From Ctenosaura bakeri (lineage: Eukaryota > Chordata > Lepidosauria > Squamata > Iguanidae): a stretch of DNA of 64,000 nucleotides. The notes under the pieces are model-generated. The model had not been told where the DNA came from and ran no database searches. It saw only the letters and a program-made list of their open reading frames with translations. Every line of letters begins with the position of its first letter. The first letter of the stretch is position 1. The stretch covers positions 124,001 to 188,000 of the forward strand of contig CAOLHI010000554.1 in assembly GCA_948474755.1 (NCBI GenBank). The letters run 5' to 3'. This document shows positions 58,228 through 64,000 of this stretch, one piece after another. A program made the position numbers and the translations under genes.

Positions 58228-58441
58228 AGCAATAGCTGTTACATTTCTATATCACTTATCAGTGCTAAGCACTCCTTAAGTGGTTTACAAATTGTTTATC
58301 TAATTGCCCCCAACGAGTTGAGTACTCATTATACTTACCTGTGGAAGGATGGAAGGCTGAGTCAACCTAGACCCCTGCAGGATCAAACTCACAACGTTGA
58401 GGCTGCAGTACCAGCATTCAACCACTGCGCCACCAGGGTGC
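58228..58441 (-). mobile_element. Sauria-type tRNA SINE, antisense
   Basis: The complement begins with the CCCTGGTGGCGCAGTGG head, then the B-box region (opposite GGATCAAACTCACAACG), the segment opposite GGAAGGCTGAGTCAACC, and an end opposite AGTGCTAAGCACTCC. It is the second copy of this squamate SINE. Confidence 0.85.
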
Positions 58442-58499
58442 TGGGTAGTAACATAACAACAGCCTTCTACTAAACATGAACATTATGCAGCTGCATAAT

Positions 58500-58655
58500 T
58501 CTAATTCCCACTGGGTGACCTTGGGCAAGTCTCACTCCCTTGGCCTCAGAGGAAGGGAAAGGCAAAGCCCCTTTGAACAAATTCTGCCATGAAATGGACA
58601 AAGTTCACTTTAGGATTGCCAGAAATTAGAAACAACTTGAAGGCACACAACAATG
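58500..58655 (+). mobile_element. SINE S1, 5'-truncated
   Basis: Starts within the core (CCCACTGGGTGACCTTGGGC), continues through the body and ends AACTTGAAGGCACACAACA. The tRNA-like head is missing. Confidence 0.78.
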
Positions 58656-59325
58656 CCTCCTATGTTTTCAGTTGCTCAGATTCCATCAGTTTCTGTGTTA
58701 AAACAGGATGCTTTTATTTAAAAAATGAGGTCTGCTGTAGTTAGAGAGTTACTAGAGGTAGGTTACCTTAACAAAGCATCCTCCTACAAAAAGATCCAGA
58801 TTAGGCTTAAGATTGGATGATGCCCCTGCACTAAATTCTGATTCCAGAACAGGGCTCATGTAAGATCTCTTGCTTTAAATTAATCCTATGACCTACAAGT
58901 CAGTAAAAGCTGGTTCATTCTAGGAAAGCGATTAAGGTCTCAACTCAGGCCTTTACATCCTCAATTTCCAGGCCCCCTCCCTCCACAGTGCATCCTCCCT
59001 CTGCTGAGTCTGTCCAAGAATCTCCAGATCCTAGAAATTTAGGAATTCCCTAAATTTAGGGGCTCCCTTGGATAAAAATAATAGGGAATTGGTGCCTGTT
59101 CTTTCTATCCCTCTTAATGAAAAATCAGACGTGGGGAGAGTGAGTGGTTGGACTCCAGCCCTGTGGATGAACCATCCGAAGACAGGCATCCTGACATTTT
59201 CAATCCCTCTTCTCGCCAAGGAAGGGTCCTTCTTACAGATGCAATGTAAGCAAAGACCCACAGATCCTTGAGAGTCTTTGGCCATGCCTAAAGAAAATGG
59301 ATTTATTGGTTTAGTATACTGCTTC
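58656..59325. other. No feature seen
   Basis: Unassigned sequence. Confidence 0.3.
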
Positions 59326-59329
59326 AAGC

Positions 59330-59965
59330 TTGCAGGTACAGGAATCCTTTTGGAGATTTATGTACATGTAAACACCATAGTTATGGTGCTACACTCAGTC
59401 CCACCAATGTCCACTTACCAAGAAGCAGCCACTGTGATCGATGAGGGTCTATTCCCCTGTAAATCAGAATCAGCTGCCTGATGGTCCTCCCCCCTCCTGT
59501 GTGCAATCTCCAATGGAACAGGCAGAAGTAGGACTCCTTTTGCAATTCCCACTCATACTAAAGATCAGTTCCATGGAAGGGAATATCAGTCAGCTGCTTC
59601 CCAAGGAACAGCAGAATTGACCCTATTCCCCATCCTGGAAAGTAGAAACTGAGGAAATTTTTCACTCTTTACATGGCCTCTAAATGACAGCCAGCATGAT
59701 ATAGTGGTTTGAGCATTGGACTACAACACTGGAGACCAGGGTCTAATTCCCCACTCAGCCATGGAAACCCACTGAGTGAGCTTGGGTGTATCACATACTC
59801 TCAGTCCTCAGAAAATCCTGTGATGGGTTTGCCTTAGGGTCGCTATTAGTTGGAAATAACTTGAAGGCACATAACATAACAACAATTGGCCTCTAAACGA
59901 GGCTATATAGGGATCATGAATATGAAACAGTCATGAGTACATAACTCTAGGTCACACATTTGTAA
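59330..59965 (+). repeat. Dispersed repeat D2, copy 2, split by a SINE
   Basis: Similar along its length to 35160-35592, with modules GGAATCC-TTTTGGAGA, GGTCTATTCCCCTG, AACAGGCAGAAGTAGGA, and the end ATCATGAATATGAAAC. A SINE S1 interrupts it at 59685-59886. Confidence 0.55.
59674..59897 (+). mobile_element. SINE S1 with perfect 11-bp target duplication
   Basis: The SINE body (59685-59886) begins TGACAGCCAGCATGATATAG, has core GAGCTTGGGTGTATCAC and ends CTTGAAGGCACATAACATAAC. TGGCCTCTAAA flanks it exactly at 59674-59684 and 59887-59897. The core is partly deleted compared with 38937-39200. Confidence 0.9.
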
Positions 59966-60450
59966 TTGCTCTACAGGATACCAACCATAAAAGTTATATT
60001 TTATGATTACGCATGCTTCACATTGATATGAATAGAGAAACATTCTGGTGGTTGGAATGAACTTAAACAAGTCAGGTTTCCAAAGAACACAATAATCATA
60101 ATCATAGATATATCAAAGAGGATAGAATATGCATAGCTTAGTTTCATACATTCAGATAACATACAACAGAACCCTACCCAGAGGTTAAGCCGCAAAGTGT
60201 TTAATGGTACTTAAGAGGTACATTAGTACATGACTGTAGCCTTCTACACATAAAGAATATGAAATTGGTATATATCTTCTAATGGCAACCACAATGGCAG
60301 CATGTTTCAAATTTTCAACTTAAAAAAAATCTACTACCAACATAAGAGTTACTTCAGAGAGCATCTGAGAAAGAAGACAAGCAATTACCTTACAATGAAG
60401 GGTTTTTCATTAGTTTGGAACTGGTCAGAGTTCAAGATCATGTTCAGCCA
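59966..60450. other. No feature seen
   Basis: AT-rich unassigned sequence. Confidence 0.3.

Positions 60451-60500
<50 letters not shown>
60451..60500. repeat. ATCT tetranucleotide microsatellite
   Basis: About twelve uninterrupted ATCT units. Confidence 0.95.
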
Positions 60501-60501
<1 letters not shown>

Positions 60502-60527
60502 TTTGCAAACAGTATGGTGAAATCTTA

Positions 60528-60947
60528 AGCCCTTTTCACATGGCATTTTCCATGTGAAAGAGGGCCTGGAGCGTCGCACAATTGTGAGGAGCGATTCGCA
60601 TGATGCACTCACAATCGCATGATGCTCCAGGGGCCAGTAGGTGCCAATTGTGCACCTTTTCATTTTTGGCTAGAAGCTAGAAGCCAAAAATGATGCACAA
60701 TCGCGCATTGCTCACAGAACCTGTGTGCACTTACTTGGTGTGCAGAGCCTCCGGAGCTGCACCGGTCATGCTTCCTGCCCCACTGCAGCCTGGGAAACTC
60801 AGGTTGTGCTGAGGAAGAAAGAGGCAGGGCTCTCACATGAGCAGGCAGCTCGTGTGGAGCCGAAGGACCCCAGACACAAGAGCCTCTTGCCAGAGGCTCT
60901 TGCACGATCCCCACACCCCAGCGCCGGAAGAAGGTGCAGAAAGGGCC
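60528..60947 (-). mobile_element. PIF/Harbinger-like MITE, body type B, with TTA duplication
   Basis: AGCCCTTTTCACATG to GCAGAAAGGGCC, with TTA at 60525-60527 and 60948-60950. The module CTTCCTGCCCCACTGCAGCC is the inverse of that in the 12672 copy. Short internal inverted repeats are present (CATTTTTGGCT at 60661 against AGCCAAAAATG at 60681). Confidence 0.85.
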
Positions 60948-60950
60948 TTA

Positions 60951-61356
60951 GAATTAGGTTCTTATATCTTAAGAGAGCACATAGCTATCTTTGTCATTCC
61001 CTAACTTTTAAATATATGCACAAGAAATTGAAAATGCACACTAAGAATACAGATTATGCATACCAAAACTACAGTTAGCACCTACCACACACAATAGCAC
61101 TGTCCATGAGATTTCTCTGACAGTCTCCATAGAAGTTTATGAGCAGTTGACATTTCACTGTGTCCTCAAGTAACTGGTTATAATACAGCAAACACACTTT
61201 TATATCAGTCCTTTCAATAATATTTTGGCTTATTTTATGGATTCTTGGACATAAGGACACTCTTGTTTCAGGATGAAGAGCATCATCTGCCAGTGAGAAA
61301 CAAAAGATATAAGCACTGAGCTGTTGTTCTCAAATGATGAATCTTGAGTTGGGGTA
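60951..61356. other. No feature seen
   Basis: Unassigned sequence. Confidence 0.3.
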
Positions 61357-62265
61357 TGTTACTGCAGTTTAGGCCTACTTGGAGATACCCCCAGATATCA
61401 TTTTGATATCATAATTTGGCTCTCTTCTACCACCCCCTCCATGTGTTTGTGAGGTCCCCGGACAAGCACAGAACTAGGCTCGGCCACTAATTGCTGAACA
61501 TTCCATTCTCCACCCAGGCAGGCCAGAAATAGCCAGATCACCGCTTTAGGAGACCTCTTTGCAAACACCCTCATTATGTATGCACACTGTTTTACAAAGG
61601 ACTCCCTGCCCCGAGCAGGCAACTTGGCAAGCTAAATACTCAACTGCCAAGCACTGAGCATTTGCATACTGGCTACCTCTTTGTCAATTCAGACTTAACT
61701 CAATCATGCTAAATTCTGACCTTTCCCAAGCTTTGTCCCACTCCTGAAACGCATTGTTTTCCCCAAGTATGGCATTGCCTGCAGTTACATTTCCCTCTAT
61801 AAAAACCCCTGATTCCGAGACCACCCTTGGATGGCTCCTGAGTTCCAGACCGCCTTGCTGCCGCTTTGCTTGGCGAGCTTCCCCTCAGCTCCACGTGCTG
61901 AAATACATCGAACCCCAGCATCGCTCTCTATCTTCTTTCCGGCCTTCAGGAACAGGTTTCGTATCTCTCGAATCAACTATCCCTCTGAAAATCCCGCTAT
62001 CATACTCACACCTTTATTTTCCTTAGTTATCTGTGTGCGTGTGTTGCTTACATTGTGTGCCTGTATTTAATAAAAATCATTCATTATTTCCAACACGGTT
62101 TGCTTCTTGACTTGGCCTGACCCTGTAAACATTGGGTTACAATATCCTGCTGCATTACCCTGCCACTTGTAGTGCCAACCAGTGCTCTTGACTAATTTCC
62201 CCATCTTTTGTAATTGTAAGGTTATTTAGGTGTCCCTCCTGGGACCCCCACTAAACAGGGTAACA
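61357..62265 (+). mobile_element. Solo LTR, copy 3
   Basis: Perfect inverted ends TGTTAC and GTAACA, and GGTA directly on both sides as a 4-bp target duplication, the size typical of gammaretrovirus-like elements. CTCTATAAAAACCCC near 61796 is a TATA box, and AATAAA near 62069 is the poly(A) signal, placing a U3-R-U5 order on the plus strand. It is the only plus-strand copy of the three. No viral coding sequence adjoins. Confidence 0.88.
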
Positions 62266-63395
62266 GGTATAAGTTACAGATAGTATAGCGTACTATCAAA
62301 ACATCAGATTTAGGCTTACCTCTCTTTCTCTTTTTCAGTTACAGAAAAAATAATTTAAAGAAATGAGCTGCACACCTATTTGAAAAACAAACACATGAAC
62401 CAACTGGGATGCTGACTGCACGCAGAACTGTTGCATAATTTCCCCAAGTATGCCACGTGACATGCTGTGTTGTACGTAGGGAGAGTGTGCCCATGAGGGT
62501 CTTTTTGACATGGTTCTATGCCTGAGCATGTGTGGACCAGATCACATTGAGTCAAATTCAAATGAATACAAGCCCTGAAATGATTTGTATTACTACAAAT
62601 AAGTTACAAATTAGCTTCAAGGTTCCTGAAAAAGCAACACAAATCTTCATTAAGGGAGTAATGAACATTAATGCACTGTAACTAAAACAGTCTGCTTCCT
62701 TTTCTTGTTAGAATCAGGATGATAGATGGAAACCATTTCCACATTCTGATTGCCACTGCAGCTCTAATGGGCAGGGTGAATAAAATACACAATTGAAAGG
62801 AATGCAGAGAATAAGAGCACATGGCAATGATTTCACAAATTACTCCCTGCCTCTAATTTCCTCCATCCACAAGTTCTAAAGACTATTATGGAGCTGTGTT
62901 GCATTGTGTCCGGATAATAGCGATAACTCTCCCTTTCTATTGATCCTGTTGTTTATTTTGGTTTCCATCGTTCTTTCTAGCAGACCAATGAAGAAGCAAT
63001 CCATTCTGCATTTCAAAATCTTTCTTGTACAACACACTTTTGGATTTGATGCCCTTTCTCCTTCTTTTAAAAATCATGTTTATAACAACTGAAGACCATT
63101 TTGCTGCTTTTGGGACTCGTAATAAGAGGTATTACAGTCGATATTCACAAGAGAGACAACAGTGAAAAGATGTCTGCTTTTTTTCCCTTTTTTTCTTTTC
63201 CCAGAAACAGAGCATGCAAAATAGTGGTTTGTATGGTGTGATTTTTCAATTATTGTTTTCCCTCCACTCTTAAGTAACTTCCACTTTCAGGTTGGGTTTT
63301 TTTCTCTCCCAATAATCATTTGATAGGACCCATGTAGAACCAAGGATGGACAAAGCAATCTGTTTCCAGTTTATCTTGGTTTCTCCTGTATTCAT
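62266..63395. other. Unique-looking sequence, no gene seen
   Basis: No repeat recognised between 62600 and 63170; the short frames are not recognisable. It could include conserved non-coding sequence. Confidence 0.3.
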
Positions 63396-63399
63396 TTAT

Positions 63400-64000
63400 T
63401 GTTTGTAGTTGTTTAGTTGTAGTCATTTATTCATTGTAGTTGTTATTTTTGTATCTCAACTTCCTCCCCCAATTGGGACTCAGGGTGGCTTACAGTTTGA
63501 AAGAGCAATAGAGTTAAAAACATATAAAAATGGAATTAAACCAGGCACAATGTTAAAACACTTCAAATCTCTAGTTAAAAAAATAAAATGCAATTAAAAA
63601 AGACTAAAAAGCTATTTAAAATGATTCAAAACAATACAGTCCCAGGCCATGCTTTTAAAAGTCTGTTAAAATAGAAAGATTTTTGTCTGCTGATAGAAGG
63701 ACAGCAGGGAAGGGGCCATTTTGGCCTCCTTGGGAAGGGAGTTCCAGAGACTAGGGACAGCCACTGAGAAGGGTCTCTCTTGCATCCCTATCAACCGTGC
63801 TTGTGAAAGTGGCGGAACTGAGAAGAGGGCCTTTCCTTATGATCTCAGGGCCTGTGCAACCATATACAGATAGATACAGTCTGTCAGATAGCCTGGAAAT
63901 GAGCTATACAGGGCTTGATAGGTCATACAGCACTTTGAGTTGTACCTGGAAACAAACTGGAAGCCAGTGGAACTATTTTAACAGGGGTTCCCGCTATACC
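63400..64000. repeat. Dispersed repeat D4 (LINE-like fragment), copy 3, runs off the window
   Basis: Starts with TTTATTCATTGTAG-type AT-rich sequence and TTGGGACTCAGGGTGGCTTAC. It continues through A-rich sequence to GGAAGGGAGTTCCAGAGACT, CCACTGAGAAGGG and AACTGGAAGCCAGTGGA. These modules recur throughout lizard genomes in my memory, but I cannot name the family. It is the longest copy of the three. Confidence 0.5.

Noticed and set aside
1..64000. Prokaryotic operon, phage or defence system
   Set aside because: Base composition, repeat types and lack of dense coding frames are those of vertebrate intergenic DNA.

Overview
This window is non-genic nuclear DNA from a vertebrate, most likely a squamate reptile (lizard or snake). 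The evidence is the repeat content: a CR1 LINE with a TTCTATGA-type 3' tail, two antisense copies that look like the Sauria (ACE-type) tRNA SINE, a second MIR-like tRNA SINE, and many palindromic MITEs. I recognise no host exon, rRNA or tRNA gene, and nothing bacterial. Most short open frames are chance or lie inside repeats.

The only convincing coding sequence is one CR1 LINE at about 6825-10426. It keeps an uninterrupted 911-residue endonuclease and reverse transcriptase ORF (7604-10339). Upstream is a 5'-truncated ORF1 piece that keeps the GDS, GTND and DGLH blocks of an SGNH esterase. ORF1 ends on TTTAAAC-TAA in the phase of a canonical -1 slippery site, and the -1 frame is open straight into ORF2. 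The element is inserted in an older MITE whose halves lie at 6772-6824 and 10427-10589.

Around it: (i) three solo LTRs with TGTTAC/GTAACA ends (97-977, 52547-53431, 61357-62265) and two weaker LTR-like units (17932-18591, 23838-24552); (ii) about twenty MITEs with GGCC-type ends and mostly 3-bp TWA-like target duplications, PIF/Harbinger-like, in three body types; (iii) three hAT-type elements with 8-bp duplications (21969-22771, 31244-31481, 37801-38734); (iv) tRNA-derived SINEs and one 5S-rRNA-headed SINE that shares its body with the tRNA SINE; (v) CR1 3' fragments at 39741-40306 and 51480-51967; (vi) unnamed dispersed repeats and several microsatellites.

The most unusual structures are the possible frameshift junction of the CR1 (7412-7418), a perfect 57-bp inverted copy flanked by a 14-bp duplication (47901-48162), a perfect 29-bp inverted repeat (38786-38893), and the chimeric 5S SINE (46628-46857). 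Some repeat-free stretches (for example 55100-55540 and 57240-57780) look like ordinary unique sequence and could hold conserved non-coding elements, which cannot be tested here. Coordinates of old repeats are approximate.
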